From NCBI RefSeq assembly GCF_002091755.1, contig NZ_BDAI01000010.1, forward strand, positions 1-64,000: a stretch of DNA of 64,000 bases, written 5' to 3'. Positions 1-8,171 of the stretch are shown here, one piece after another. This DNA comes from Pseudomonas nitroreducens NBRC 12694. GTDB taxonomy: Bacteria; Pseudomonadota; Gammaproteobacteria; Pseudomonadales; Pseudomonadaceae. The translations under genes and the position numbers were made by a program. The notes under the pieces were generated by a model. It was not told the origin of the DNA. It did no database searches and saw only the letters and a program-made list of their open reading frames with translations. Position 1 is the stretch's first letter. Each line of letters begins with the position of its first letter.

Positions 1-356
1 CCTTCGGACAGCGGCGCACCCGCTACGTACAACGGGCCCTCGATGGTGCGCGGGGTGCCGCCTTCGATGCCGACCGCCGCGTCCTGGGCGTCCAGCAGCA
101 GGTCGAGGTAGTGCTCGATGCCCAGGCCGGCGACGACCAGGCCGGCCTCCTGGCGCGCGCCGAGGCGGTTGAGGTAGTCCACGGCTTTCCAGAACTCGTC
201 GGGGGTGACGTTCATGTCTTCGATGAGCTTCGCGGTGTCCTGCAGGATGCGCAGGACAAGGTTCTTCACCCGCGGGTTGCCCTGATCGTTCAGGGCGCCG
301 CTGGCCTCTTCGAAGAAGGTCTGGATGTCGGCAGTCTGGGAAATCTTCACGGTCAT
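1..356 (-). CDS. catA: Catechol 1,2-dioxygenase, N-terminal part (cut by window edge)
   Basis: Intradiol ring cleavage of catechol to cis,cis-muconate, a cytoplasmic non-haem Fe(III) enzyme. Only the first ~118 codons lie in the window; the frame runs off the left edge. The visible protein starts MTVKISQTADIQTFF and matches the helical N-terminal dimerisation domain of CatA, ending in the PRTIEGPLYVAGAP stretch that begins the catalytic domain. The iron ligands are outside. The ATG at 356 has a GAGGA Shine-Dalgarno at 364-368. It is the last gene of catBCA, 47 bp after catC, in the usual Pseudomonas order. A CA motif (374-381) lies just upstream of the SD. Identity is strong; completeness cannot be judged. 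Confidence 0.93.
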   Translation of the reverse strand, partial: MTVKISQTADIQTFFEEASGALNDQGNPRVKNLVLRILQDTAKLIEDMNVTPDEFWKAVDYLNRLGARQEAGLVVAGLGIEHYLDLLLDAQDAAVGIEGGTPRTIEGPLYVAGAPLSE

Positions 357-373
357 GGTGCGATCCTCAAGTC

Positions 374-381
374 TTGTTCTT
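374..381 (-). promoter_or_regulatory. Hfq/Crc-type CA motif before catA
   Basis: Reads AAGAACAA on the mRNA strand, a full match to AANAANAA, five bases upstream of the catA Shine-Dalgarno. Such motifs recruit Hfq-Crc for catabolite repression in Pseudomonas; the role here is inferred. Confidence 0.5.
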
Positions 382-403
382 GTCGAGTCGTACGGAGCGA
401 AAA

Positions 404-694
404 TCAGCGGTCGTCGGCATGGATCGAGGACGGATGGCGGCAGAGCCCGTCGACCTCGATGTCCATGTAGGGGAACAGCGGCAGCTGCATCAGGGTGTCG
501 TGCAGTTCCTCGACGCTGGCGAGGTCGAACACGCTGTAGTTGGCGTAGTGCCCGGCGATGCGCCAGAGGTGGCGCCACTTGCCCTCGCGCTGCAGGCGCT
601 GGGCCAGTTCCTTCTCGTCGGCCTTGAGCTGGGCGGCCTTGGCCGGGTCCATGTCGACGGGCAATTTCACGGTCATCTTCACGTGGAACAGCAT
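404..694 (-). CDS. catC: Muconolactone delta-isomerase
   Basis: Isomerises (+)-muconolactone to 3-oxoadipate enol-lactone, a small decameric cytoplasmic enzyme. The 96-residue product has the family's full length and characteristic start (MLFHVKMTVKLP) and end (LCRHPSSI). Its GxYANYSVFD-type central strand and the HDTLMQLPLFPYM segment are typical of CatC. The ATG at 694 follows a good GAGGAG about eight bases upstream. It sits between catB (42 bp gap) and catA, on the same strand, so it is co-transcribed in catBCA and presumably under CatR control. Confidence 0.96.
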   Translation of the reverse strand: MLFHVKMTVKLPVDMDPAKAAQLKADEKELAQRLQREGKWRHLWRIAGHYANYSVFDLASVEELHDTLMQLPLFPYMDIEVDGLCRHPSSIHADDR

Positions 695-736
695 CGGGTC
701 ATCTCCTCTATCGGGCAGTCGGGAACAGGTTGAAAA

Positions 737-1858
737 TCAGGTGCGGCGGAAGCGCGCCAGGCGCTCTTCGTCCAGGCTCAGGCCCAGGCCGGGCGTGCGC
801 GGTACGTGCAGTTGGAAGTCGCGGTAAACCGGCGCCTCGGTGACAATCTCCTCGGTTAGCAGCAGCGGGCCGAACAGCTCGGTGGACCAGGTCAGCTTCT
901 CCAGGGTGATGAAGGCGTGGGCCGAGGCCAGGGTGCCGACGGCGCCTTCGAGCATGGTCCCGCCGTACAGCGCGATGCCCGCCGCTTCGGCGATCTGTGC
1001 AGTGCGCAGCACGGCGCGCGGGCCACCGTTCTTGGCGATCTTCAGGGCGAAGATGCTGGCGGCGCCGTCGGCGGCGAGACTGAAGGCGTCGGCCACGCTC
1101 TCGATGGACTCATCGGCCATGATCGGTGCCGGGCTGCGCTGGTTCAGGCGCACCTGACCGCTGCGGTTGATGCGCGAGATGGGCTGTTCGATGAGGTCGA
1201 TGCCGTTCTCGCCGAGCACCTGGCAGCCGCGGATGGCCTGAGATTCGTCCCAGCCCTGGTTGACGTCGACACGTACACTGGCGCGCTCGCCCAGGGCCCG
1301 CTTGATCGCCACCACATGCTTGAGGTCCTGCTCCAACGGGTTGGCGCCGATCTTCAGCTTGAAGATGCGATGACGGCGGATGTCGAGCATCTGCTCGGCT
1401 TCGGCGATGTCGCGGACGGTGTCGCCGGAGGCCAGGGTCCAGGCCACTTCGAGGCTGTCGCGCACGCGCCCGCCGAGCAACTCGCTGACCGGCAGGCCAA
1501 GGCGCCTGCCCTGGGCATCGAGCAGCGCGCTCTCGATCCCGGAGCGGGCGAAGGTATTGCCCTTGATCGACTTGTCCAGGCGCTGCATGCAGGCGTTGAT
1601 GTTGCTGGCGTCCTGGCCCTGGAGCAGCGGCGCGAAGTGCGCATCGATGTTGGCCTTGATGCTCTCCGGGCTTTCGTTGCCGTAGGCCAGGCCGCCGATG
1701 GTGGTGGCTTCGCCGATGCCCTCGACGCCGTCGGAGCAGCGCAGGCGAATGATCACCAGCGTCTGTTGCTGCATGGTGTGCATGGCCAGCTTGTGCGGGC
1801 GAATGGTCGGCAGGTCGACGATGATCGACTCGATGCGTTCGATGACGGGGCTACTCAT
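737..1858 (-). CDS. catB: Muconate cycloisomerase I
   Basis: Cycloisomerises cis,cis-muconate to muconolactone; an Mn2+-dependent enolase-superfamily enzyme. I chose the ATG at 1858 because it gives 373 residues, the normal CatB length, and aligns the catalytic residues exactly with the P. putida enzyme: K167 and K169 (KLKIG), metal ligands D198, E224 and D249, and K273. A longer open frame upstream runs through the promoter and is not coding. First gene of catBCA, divergent from catR across 148 bp that contain a CatR-type box and a plausible activator-dependent promoter. Confidence 0.96.
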   Translation of the reverse strand: MSSPVIERIESIIVDLPTIRPHKLAMHTMQQQTLVIIRLRCSDGVEGIGEATTIGGLAYGNESPESIKANIDAHFAPLLQGQDASNINACMQRLDKSIKGNTFARSGIESALLDAQGRRLGLPVSELLGGRVRDSLEVAWTLASGDTVRDIAEAEQMLDIRRHRIFKLKIGANPLEQDLKHVVAIKRALGERASVRVDVNQGWDESQAIRGCQVLGENGIDLIEQPISRINRSGQVRLNQRSPAPIMADESIESVADAFSLAADGAASIFALKIAKNGGPRAVLRTAQIAEAAGIALYGGTMLEGAVGTLASAHAFITLEKLTWSTELFGPLLLTEEIVTEAPVYRDFQLHVPRTPGLGLSLDEERLARFRRT

Positions 1859-1941
1859 GGACGGCGTTCCGGTCTGGGATTTCTGGATGGGCCGGGACGC
1901 ACGTCGGCGATACCCGGAAGGTCTTTTCACGTGTGGCAAAG

Positions 1942-1970
1942 GATTGCGCCGGGGCCTGCAGGCAGTCCAA
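1942..1970 (-). promoter_or_regulatory. Candidate catB promoter
   Basis: On the minus strand TTGGAC (1965-1970) is followed after 17 bp by GCAATC (1942-1947). The good -35 and poor -10 fit an activator-dependent promoter. It places the start near 1934, so the LTTR box centred at 1998 would sit near -64, where CatR recognition sites are usually found. Inferred only. Confidence 0.4.
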
Positions 1971-1990
1971 TATCGATGCCGTCTTGTTGC

Positions 1991-2005
1991 ATACCCTGGA
2001 GGTAT
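1991..2005. promoter_or_regulatory. CatR-type LysR box
   Basis: Perfect interrupted palindrome ATACC-N5-GGTAT containing the T-N11-A signature of LysR-family sites. It lies in the catB/catR intergenic region, two bases before the catR start codon, and overlaps the catR Shine-Dalgarno (GGAGG at 1998-2002), so it is well placed for autorepression of catR and activation of catBCA. Confidence 0.75.
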
Positions 2006-2006
2006 C

Positions 2007-2879
2007 ATGGAGCTGCGACACCTGCGCTACTTCCGCGAAGTGGCCGGCACCCTCAACTTCACCCGCGCCGCCGAGCGCCTGCACATCGCCCAGCCACCGC
2101 TGAGCCGGCAGATCCAGCAGCTCGAGGAACTGCTCGGCGTGCCCTTGCTGGAGCGCGGCCGGCCGCTGCGCCTGACCGACGCCGGGCGCTATTTCCACGA
2201 GCAGACCGGCACCCTGCTTTCGCAGCTGGAAAGCATCTGCCAGAGCACCCGGCGCATAGGCCAGGGCGAGCGCCAGTGGTTCGGCATCGGCTTTGCGCCC
2301 TCGACGCTGTACGACGGTTTGCCCGAGCTGATCCGCGAGCTGCGCGGCGATGCCGGCCTGGAACTGGGGTTGCAGGAAATGACCACGGTGCAGCAGGTCG
2401 AGGCGCTGAAAAGCGGGCGTATCGACATCGGCTTCGGGCGCATCCGCATCGACGACCCCGCCATTACCCAGCAGGTATTGCGCGAGGAGCCGATGGTCGC
2501 CGTCCTGCCGGCCGGGCATCGCCTGCTTGGCGCGCCGCTGAGCCTGGCGCAACTGGCCGGCGAGGACTTCGTGCTCTACCCCGCCAACCCGCGCCCCAGC
2601 TATGCCGACCATGTACTGGCGCTGTTCGCCAACCATGGCCTGAGCGTGCGCGTGACGCAGTGGACCAATGAGCTGCAGACCGCCATCGGCCTGGTCGCCG
2701 CCGGCCTGGGCGTGGCGCTGGTGCCGGCGTCGGTGCAACAGCAGCACCGCGCCGACATCGGCTACGCCAGGCTGACCGACGCCGAGGCGGTCTCGCCGAT
2801 CATCCTCAGCCAGCGCCGCGGCGACGTCAGCGCGCCATTGCAACGCTGCCTGCAACTGATCGGCGCGAACCTGCCGTAA
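2007..2879 (+). CDS. catR: LysR-type activator of catBCA
   Basis: Muconate-responsive LysR regulator. The 290-residue product opens MELRHLRYFREVAGTLNFTR, with a winged HTH in residues ~18-60 (AAERLHIAQPPLSRQIQQLE) that is typical of CatR/BenM/ClcR, followed by a periplasmic-binding-like effector domain. The start at 2007 has GGAGG five bases upstream; upstream in-frame sequence belongs to the promoter. It is divergent from catB, the usual arrangement for this regulator. The only doubt is the exact paralogue (CatR versus BenM-like), and the catBCA context favours CatR. Confidence 0.92.
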   Translation: MELRHLRYFREVAGTLNFTRAAERLHIAQPPLSRQIQQLEELLGVPLLERGRPLRLTDAGRYFHEQTGTLLSQLESICQSTRRIGQGERQWFGIGFAPSTLYDGLPELIRELRGDAGLELGLQEMTTVQQVEALKSGRIDIGFGRIRIDDPAITQQVLREEPMVAVLPAGHRLLGAPLSLAQLAGEDFVLYPANPRPSYADHVLALFANHGLSVRVTQWTNELQTAIGLVAAGLGVALVPASVQQQHRADIGYARLTDAEAVSPIILSQRRGDVSAPLQRCLQLIGANLP

Positions 2880-2897
2880 GCGGAACATGGCGGCGCC

Positions 2898-3671
2898 TCA
2901 GCCCAGGTCGCCGCCACCCACCGGCAAAGTCACGCCGGTGATGTAGCTGGCTTCGTCCGAGGCGAGGAATAGGATCGCGCCGACTTGTTCGTCGATGGTC
3001 CCGTAACGCTTCATCAGGCTGCTGTTCTCGGTCTGGTCGATAATCTGCTGGTACCAGACTTTCTCCTGCTCGTTCTGCTGCGCTGCATTGCGCGGGATGC
3101 GCCGGGGCGGCGCCTCGGTGCCGCCGGGTGCGGTGGCATTCACCCGTACGCCGCGCTCGGCGGTCTCGAAGGCCAGGCAGGCGGTTAGCGCATTCACCCC
3201 GCCTTTTGCCGCGCCGTAGGGCACGCGGTTCACCCCGCGGGTGGCAATGGATGACACGTTGACGATGGCGCCCGCGCCCTGCTCCAGCATCGGCACCAGC
3301 GCCGCGCGGCAGCACCACAGGGTGGGGAACAGCGAGCGGCGCACCTCGGCTTCGATCTCGTCTTCGGCGTAGTGCTCGAAAGGTTTGGCCCAGATGGTGC
3401 CGCCGACGTTGTTGATGAGGATATCGAGGCGGCCGAAGCGCTCGATGGTCTGCGCGACCACACCCTGGCAGTCGGCGAAACGCTCCAGGTCGGCGGTGAG
3501 AGTGAGGACTTCGCCGTGCTGGCCGAGGGCGTCCCGCAGTTCGTGGACGATCTCGGAACGGTCCACGGCGATGACCTTCGCGCCCTCTTCCACCAGTCGT
3601 TCGGCGACGCGACGGCCGATGCCCTGGGCGGCGCCGGTGATGAGGGCGATCTTGTTGTTGAATCTTTTCAT
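2898..3671 (-). CDS. benD: Benzoate diol dehydrogenase (1,6-dihydroxycyclohexa-2,4-diene-1-carboxylate dehydrogenase)
   Basis: Oxidises benzoate cis-diol to catechol with NAD+ and loss of CO2. It is a 257-residue short-chain dehydrogenase: TGAAQGIG nucleotide loop at residues 12-19, NNVGG at ~87-91, catalytic Ser at ~140 and Y152-x3-K156 (YGAAKGG). The ATG at 3671 follows a GAGGT motif; the longer frame upstream is unsupported. It is the last gene of benABCD, but is separated from benC by ~145 bp containing a REP pair, which may tune its expression relative to the dioxygenase genes. It ends 18 bp from the convergent catR stop. Confidence 0.94.
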   Translation of the reverse strand: MKRFNNKIALITGAAQGIGRRVAERLVEEGAKVIAVDRSEIVHELRDALGQHGEVLTLTADLERFADCQGVVAQTIERFGRLDILINNVGGTIWAKPFEHYAEDEIEAEVRRSLFPTLWCCRAALVPMLEQGAGAIVNVSSIATRGVNRVPYGAAKGGVNALTACLAFETAERGVRVNATAPGGTEAPPRRIPRNAAQQNEQEKVWYQQIIDQTENSSLMKRYGTIDEQVGAILFLASDEASYITGVTLPVGGGDLG

Positions 3672-3703
3672 GGTGACCTCATGGCACTGAGGCGAGCCCA
3701 CCC

Positions 3704-3786
3704 TGTAGGACCGAGGGGGGCGCCTAGCCCTTGCTCGCGAACCAAAGCCCCGCTGCGAAGCTGTTCGCGAGCAAGCTCGCTCCTAC
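3704..3786. repeat. REP palindrome pair between benC and benD
   Basis: Two oppositely oriented REP units of the Pseudomonas type: TGTAGGACCGAGG...CTTGCTCGCGAAC followed by TTCGCGAGCAAGCTCGCTCC. They lie inside the ben operon and can form stable stem-loops in the transcript. Confidence 0.8.
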
Positions 3787-3816
3787 GAAGAGCCGCCCCG
3801 CGTGGGTTGTCGGGAA

Positions 3817-4830
3817 TCAGGCAGCGCTGGCGGCGAACTTCTCGTAGTAGAAATTCGCCGGAGTGATGCCCTGTTCTCGGATGTACTGGCTGACCGCCTC
3901 GACCATCGGCGGCGGCCCGCAGAGGTAGAGGTCCACTTCGCCATCGTTCAGGTGCGCCGGCGTGATGTGCTGGGTGACGTAGCCCTTGCGCGGGTAGCTG
4001 CTCTCGGGGCTGGCCACGCAGGCGCTCCAGGTGAAGTTGGGAATGCGCGAGGCGAAGGCTTCCAGGCGATCCAGCTCCACCAGGTCGACGTCGTGGGTGA
4101 CGCCGTAGATCAGGTGCAGCGGATAATCGCTGCCACGCTCGGCGATCTGCTCCAGCATCGCGGTGAAGGGCGCCAGGCCCGTACCGCCGGCCAGCAGCAA
4201 CAGCGGTCGGTTGATCTCGCGCAGGTAGAAGCTGCCCAGCGGGCCGGCCAGGGACAGGGGGTCGCCGGCCTTGGCCAGGCCGGTAAGGAAGCTGCTCATC
4301 AGGCCGCCCGGCACATTGCGGATCAGGAAGCTGACCTCACCGTCCTTCTGCAGCGAGCTGAAGGAATAGGCGCGGCTCTGCTCGCTGCCCGGCACCTGCA
4401 GGTTGACGTACTGCCCCGGCAGGAAGGCCAGCCTGCTCAGCGACTCGCCCTTGATCGACAGCGCGATGGTACTTTCGGAGAGCTGGCGCACCGCGCTGAT
4501 GTTCGCTTCGAAACTGGCCTGGGCGGTCTTGCAGACCTGCGATGAAGCCGGTACCCGCACCACGCAATCGCTCTGCGCACGCATCTGGCAGGTGAGCACG
4601 TAGCCTTGCGCGGCTTCATCCTCGGTCAGCGCGTCCTCGATGTATTCCTGGCCCAGGTCGTAACGGCCGGCTTCGGCGAAGCACTTGCAGGTGCCGCAGG
4701 CGCCGTCGCGGCAATCCAGCGGAATGTTGATGCCCTGGCGGTAGGCCGCATCGGCCACGGTCTCGCTCGGGCTGGCGTCGATGAAGCGGGTAACGCCGTC
4801 TTCGAAGTTGAAGGCGATCTTGTGGTTCAT
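3817..4830 (-). CDS. benC: Benzoate 1,2-dioxygenase electron transfer component
   Basis: NADH:acceptor reductase that feeds electrons to BenAB. From the ATG at 4830 the product has 337 residues: a plant-type ferredoxin domain with C40, C45, C48 and C81 as 2Fe-2S ligands (CRDGACGTC), an FAD-binding barrel with RAYSFSS, and an NADH domain with GGTGLAPF and the terminal CGPPPM motif. A GTG nine bases upstream is in frame, but GAGG spacing supports the ATG. It lies 78 bp after benB in benABCD. Single polypeptide fusion is normal for this class IB reductase. Confidence 0.95.
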   Translation of the reverse strand: MNHKIAFNFEDGVTRFIDASPSETVADAAYRQGINIPLDCRDGACGTCKCFAEAGRYDLGQEYIEDALTEDEAAQGYVLTCQMRAQSDCVVRVPASSQVCKTAQASFEANISAVRQLSESTIALSIKGESLSRLAFLPGQYVNLQVPGSEQSRAYSFSSLQKDGEVSFLIRNVPGGLMSSFLTGLAKAGDPLSLAGPLGSFYLREINRPLLLLAGGTGLAPFTAMLEQIAERGSDYPLHLIYGVTHDVDLVELDRLEAFASRIPNFTWSACVASPESSYPRKGYVTQHITPAHLNDGEVDLYLCGPPPMVEAVSQYIREQGITPANFYYEKFAASAA

Positions 4831-4908
4831 GGCGTGCACCTCGATGCCGCGCAGGCGGCGTCGCGCGCGGCGAATCCACGCGCGCGACGCACAGCCCTGA
4901 CGGCGAAA

Positions 4909-5394
4909 TCAGATGTGGTAGATGTCGATGACTTGCCTGACGTAGTCGTTCTTCAGCACGACCTTCTTCGCCTTCACCAGCGGCCGTTCGCCACGCACGT
5001 CGAGCGTGTAGAAGCTGGTGCCGAAGTAGCTGTCGACGGTCTTGTAGCGAAAGCTCAGGGTGTGCCAGTTGAAGCGCACCTGGCACTGCCCATCGGCCTC
5101 GCCGAGCACCTCGATGTTGCTCAGGTTGTGCGAGGTGCGCGTGTCCGGCAGGGTCGCGCTGGAGCGCTCGGTCTTGATGCGGAACACGCGGTCTTCCAGG
5201 CCGCCACGGTTGCCGTACCAGATCAGCGAGATTTCCCGCTGCGGGTCTTCGGTGAGCTGGTCGCGGTCGTCCCAGGAGGGCATCCAGAAGGTGGCATCGG
5301 CGGCGTACAACTCCAGCCAGGCATCCCAGTCCTTGTCGTCGAGATAGCGCGCTTCGCGGTAGAGGAAGTCGCGGACGGTCTCGTAGCGGCTCAT
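4909..5394 (-). CDS. benB: Benzoate 1,2-dioxygenase small (beta) subunit
   Basis: Structural beta subunit of the alpha3beta3 ring-hydroxylating dioxygenase. The 161-residue product has the SnoaL/NTF2-like fold signature of these subunits (FLYREARYLDDKDWDAWLEL, then the ADATFWMPSWDDRDQ segment) and the usual length. The ATG at 5394 overlaps the benA stop by one base (TGATG), so translation is probably coupled. A GTG codon immediately before is less likely. Confidence 0.95.
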   Translation of the reverse strand: MSRYETVRDFLYREARYLDDKDWDAWLELYAADATFWMPSWDDRDQLTEDPQREISLIWYGNRGGLEDRVFRIKTERSSATLPDTRTSHNLSNIEVLGEADGQCQVRFNWHTLSFRYKTVDSYFGTSFYTLDVRGERPLVKAKKVVLKNDYVRQVIDIYHI

Positions 5395-6761
5395 CACGCA
5401 CCCTCCTCTGTTACGGCGATGTGATTCGCCTGTTCTGCGGCCAGCGCATCGATCATGGTCTGCTGCCAGTACTGGTGCTGCAGCACGAACAGGCCTTCAT
5501 CCTCGGTGCGCACGCCGGACAGCGCCGGCGCCAGGTCGATTTCCCGCGCCGCGTCGTCGGCGCCCTCGATCCAGTGCTTCGCCCCGCGCGACATGTCGTT
5601 CCAGCCACCGGCACTGCCCTGGTAGGCCTGCTGGCAGGAGCGGAATTCCTCCAGGTCGTCCGGCGTGGCCATGCCGCTGACGTTGAAGAAATCCTCGTAC
5701 TGGCGGATGCGCTGGGCGCGCGCCTCGCTGCTCTCGCCCTTGGGCGCGATGCAATAAATGGTGATCTCGGTGCGGTTGACGTCGATGGGCCGGGCGATGC
5801 GGATCTGCGAGCTGAACTGGTCCATCAGGTAGACGTTGGGGTACAGGCAGAGGTTGCGCGAGTTCTCGATCATCCAGTCGGCGCGGGCCTGGCCATGGTC
5901 GCGTGCCAGCTCGTCGCGGCGCTCGAAGGCCGGGCGCGCCTCGGGGTTGGCCCAGCGGGTCCAGAGCAGCAGATGGCCGTGGTCGAAGGAGTAGAAACCG
6001 CCACCCTGCTTGGCCCAGCCACCGGCGCTCATGGTCTTCACGGCCTCGCCCGCTTCGCGCTGCTGACGCTGGTTCTGGGTGGCGGCGTAGTTCCAGTGCA
6101 CGGAGCTGACGTGATAGCCGTCGGCACCGTTCTCGGCGGTGAGCTTCCAGTTGCCTTCGTAGATGTAGCTGGAGGAACCGCGCAGGACTTCCAGTCCTTC
6201 GGGGGACTGGTCGACGATCATGTCGATGATCTTCGCCGACTCGCCCAGATGCTCCACCAGCGGCTTGACGTCGGCCTTCAGGCTGCCGAAGAGGAAGCCG
6301 CGATAGGACTCGAAGCGCGCCACTTTGGTCAGGTCGTGGGAGCCTTCGCAGTTGAAGCCTTCGGGGTAGCCGGCCTCGGCCGGGTCCTTCACCTTGAGCA
6401 GCTTGCCGGAATTGTTGAAGGTCCAGCCGTGGAACGGGCAGGTGTAGCTGGAACGGTTGCCGGACTTTTGCCGGCAGAGCATGGCGCCCTTGTGGCTGCA
6501 GGCGTTGAGGAAGGCGTTGAGCACGCCGTCCTTGTTGCGCGCGATGAAGACCGACTGGCGACCGATCATGGTGGTCAGGAAGTCGTTCTTCTCGGGGATC
6601 TGGCTTTCATGGGCGAGGTAGACCCAGTTGCCTTCGAAGATATGGGTCATCTCCAGGTCGAACAGGCGCGGGTCGGTGAACATCTCCCGGCGGCAGCGGA
6701 AGATGCCCTTCGCGGCGTCTTCCTCAAGCAGTGAACGCAAGTAGTCGATACCCAGGGACAT
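5394..6761 (-). CDS. benA: Benzoate 1,2-dioxygenase large (alpha) subunit
   Basis: Catalytic subunit that dihydroxylates benzoate to the cis-1,2-diol. The 455-residue product has a Rieske centre with C88-x-H90 and C108-x2-H111 (CSHKG and CPFHGW) and a mononuclear iron site in NGADGYHVSSVHWNY, with D214 as bridging residue and H217 and H222 as ligands. Length and motifs match BenA/XylX. The ATG at 6761 follows GGAGG (6770-6774). First gene of benABCD; its leader carries a CA motif, a -10 and two BenR boxes. Confidence 0.96.
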   Translation of the reverse strand: MSLGIDYLRSLLEEDAAKGIFRCRREMFTDPRLFDLEMTHIFEGNWVYLAHESQIPEKNDFLTTMIGRQSVFIARNKDGVLNAFLNACSHKGAMLCRQKSGNRSSYTCPFHGWTFNNSGKLLKVKDPAEAGYPEGFNCEGSHDLTKVARFESYRGFLFGSLKADVKPLVEHLGESAKIIDMIVDQSPEGLEVLRGSSSYIYEGNWKLTAENGADGYHVSSVHWNYAATQNQRQQREAGEAVKTMSAGGWAKQGGGFYSFDHGHLLLWTRWANPEARPAFERRDELARDHGQARADWMIENSRNLCLYPNVYLMDQFSSQIRIARPIDVNRTEITIYCIAPKGESSEARAQRIRQYEDFFNVSGMATPDDLEEFRSCQQAYQGSAGGWNDMSRGAKHWIEGADDAAREIDLAPALSGVRTEDEGLFVLQHQYWQQTMIDALAAEQANHIAVTEEGA

Positions 6762-6775
6762 GGCCAGGGCCTCCG

Positions 6776-6786
6776 TTGTTATTGTT
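6776..6786 (-). promoter_or_regulatory. Hfq/Crc-type CA motif before benA
   Basis: AACAATAACAA on the transcript, containing two overlapping AANAANAA matches, two bases upstream of the benA Shine-Dalgarno. Position is ideal for Hfq-Crc translational repression; function inferred. Confidence 0.6.
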
Positions 6787-6797
6787 CAGGCAGGCTC

Positions 6798-6860
6798 AGG
6801 TTAGGGCTGGGTACGCGGGGGCAATATCCGCTTTGTGCAGAGTGCTATCCGTTTTGTGCA
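6798..6860 (-). promoter_or_regulatory. BenR-dependent benA promoter (two XylS/BenR boxes and -10)
   Basis: Two direct repeats of TGCA-N6-GGATA read on the minus strand at 6846-6860 and 6825-6839, with a 21-bp period, as in the Pm/Pben promoters recognised by XylS and BenR. Exactly 20 bp downstream of the proximal box is CTAACCT (6798-6804), the position of the -10 in Pm. No good -35 is needed in this class because the activator overlaps it. Confidence 0.8.
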
Positions 6861-6901
6861 GGCGTGCTGGTGAGCGGATGCCCTTGATTTGTGGCACGGG
6901 A

Positions 6902-6924
6902 TTCGCGAGCAAGCTCGCTCCTGC
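6902..6924. repeat. Single REP unit
   Basis: TTCGCGAGCAAGCTCGCTCC core followed by tgc; same family as the other REP units of the window, here unpaired, 40 bp upstream of the BenR boxes. Confidence 0.7.
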
Positions 6925-7203
6925 AGGCAGGGGCTGCCTCTGTGTGCTCTTGAGGGCTTCCAGAGCGACTTCCGAGCACTCCGAACGGCCCCGTTCAACG
7001 AGGGAATTTTTCGCCTAAGCGAAAAACCGGATGTCCGGGGCAAGACCTTTGGTTACTTTGGGCGGGGCGGCCATCCGTCGTTTGCCAAAGTGACTCGCCC
7101 GAGGGGGCGAAACAAAGAGTCGGAGCGCACGCCGATGCGGCGCAGGACGCCCAAACGGCACACCAATCCAATCTTGGAACCAAGGCTAACCAGCAGGAAC
7201 GAC

Positions 7204-8157
7204 TCAGGTGCGACGCTTGAAAGTTTCCGAAGGCAACTCGCCAAACTGCTGCCGATACCCCTCGGCAAACCGCCCCAGGTGCAGGAAGCCATAGTCCAGC
7301 GCCAACTCGGTCACGCTGCGGACGTTGCACGCCGGGTCCGCCAGGCAGGAGCGGATGCGTTCCAGCTTGAGCCGGCGGATGTACTGCCGCGGCGTGGCGC
7401 CGGCATGGCGCTCGAACAGCGCGTACAACGAGCGCAGGCTCATGGAGGCCTGGCGCGCCAGGGCTTCGACATCGATGTCCTCGCGCAGGTGGCCTTCGAT
7501 GTACGCCTCGATGCGCTCGAAGGAGGCGCTGCCGCCAGCGATGGGCTCGCGGCTGACATTGGTCTTCAGCAGGGTCAGCAGCTTGCTGGCGACAATCTGC
7601 TGGTAGTGCTCGTCCACCCGAGCCAGACGTTCGCCAGCTTCGGACTCCTGGCAGACCATCGACAACAGGTTCACGAAGCCTTCCAGTTCGCCCAGCCGGT
7701 AGCGATTCTCGGTGAAGCGCACGCCACCGCGCGGTGCGTTCCAGCGCTGCTCGGCGCAGATGGCTTCGAGCAGGGTCACCGGAATCTTCAGGATGAATTT
7801 CTCGCAGTCGTCCGAGTAGGTCAGGTCGACCGGATCGTCCGGGTTGATCAACAGCAGCTCGCCCGGCGCCAGGTAGTGCTCCTGGCGCTGACCGCGCCAA
7901 AGGCAATGGCCGCTCAACAGAATCTGCAAGTGGAAGATGCTTTCCAGTGCCGGCGAGGTGACGCGCACCGCGCCGCCATAGCTGATGCGGCACAGGTCGA
8001 GGCTGGCGAAGCGGCGGTGGTTGAGGCTGGCCTGGGGATGACCGTGCGCCGGCAGGCGCAGGTCGTGGGTGCCCACGTGCTGGTTGACGTAACCGGAAAC
8101 CGCGTAAGGATCGGCACGCTCGAATACACGGCTGCGCTCGCTCAGCAGGCTTTGCAT
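7204..8157 (-). CDS. benR: AraC/XylS-family activator of the ben operon
   Basis: Benzoate-responsive activator of benABCD. The 317-residue product resembles XylS/BenR throughout: an N-terminal effector/dimerisation half (residues ~1-200) and two C-terminal HTH motifs of the AraC domain (ALARQASMSLRSLYALFERH, then SVTELALDYGFLHLGRFAEG). The ATG at 8157 is chosen; the same frame stays open far upstream through the transporter region, but that is not coding. It lies upstream of benA on the same strand and the cognate TGCA-N6-GGATA boxes are present. Its leader carries a CA motif 14 nt before the start, matching the known Crc control of benR in P. putida. Confidence 0.93.
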   Translation of the reverse strand: MQSLLSERSRVFERADPYAVSGYVNQHVGTHDLRLPAHGHPQASLNHRRFASLDLCRISYGGAVRVTSPALESIFHLQILLSGHCLWRGQRQEHYLAPGELLLINPDDPVDLTYSDDCEKFILKIPVTLLEAICAEQRWNAPRGGVRFTENRYRLGELEGFVNLLSMVCQESEAGERLARVDEHYQQIVASKLLTLLKTNVSREPIAGGSASFERIEAYIEGHLREDIDVEALARQASMSLRSLYALFERHAGATPRQYIRRLKLERIRSCLADPACNVRSVTELALDYGFLHLGRFAEGYRQQFGELPSETFKRRT

Positions 8158-8171
8158 AGAGGCACTCACAG

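Larger units (their letters stand above)
6762..7203. other. benR-benA intergenic region, 442 bp
   Basis: Besides the benA promoter elements it holds a single REP unit (6902-6924), a short perfect hairpin (TTTTTCGC/GCGAAAAA at 7007-7026), and from about 7030 to 7190 a stretch with no convincing gene. The latter includes a long imperfect inverted pair (7051-7061 against 7085-7096) and resembles a decayed dispersed Pseudomonas repeat. No open frame here has typical codon use. Confidence 0.5.

Noticed and set aside
1934..1947. Sigma-54-like TGGCA...TTGC in the cat intergenic region
   Set aside because: The GG-to-GC spacing is nine bases instead of ten and the element points toward catR without other support.
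7007..7026. TTTTTCGC/GCGAAAAA hairpin as benR terminator
   Set aside because: No T-run follows the stem in the benR direction and it lies ~180 bp past the stop; kept only as a note in the gap description.
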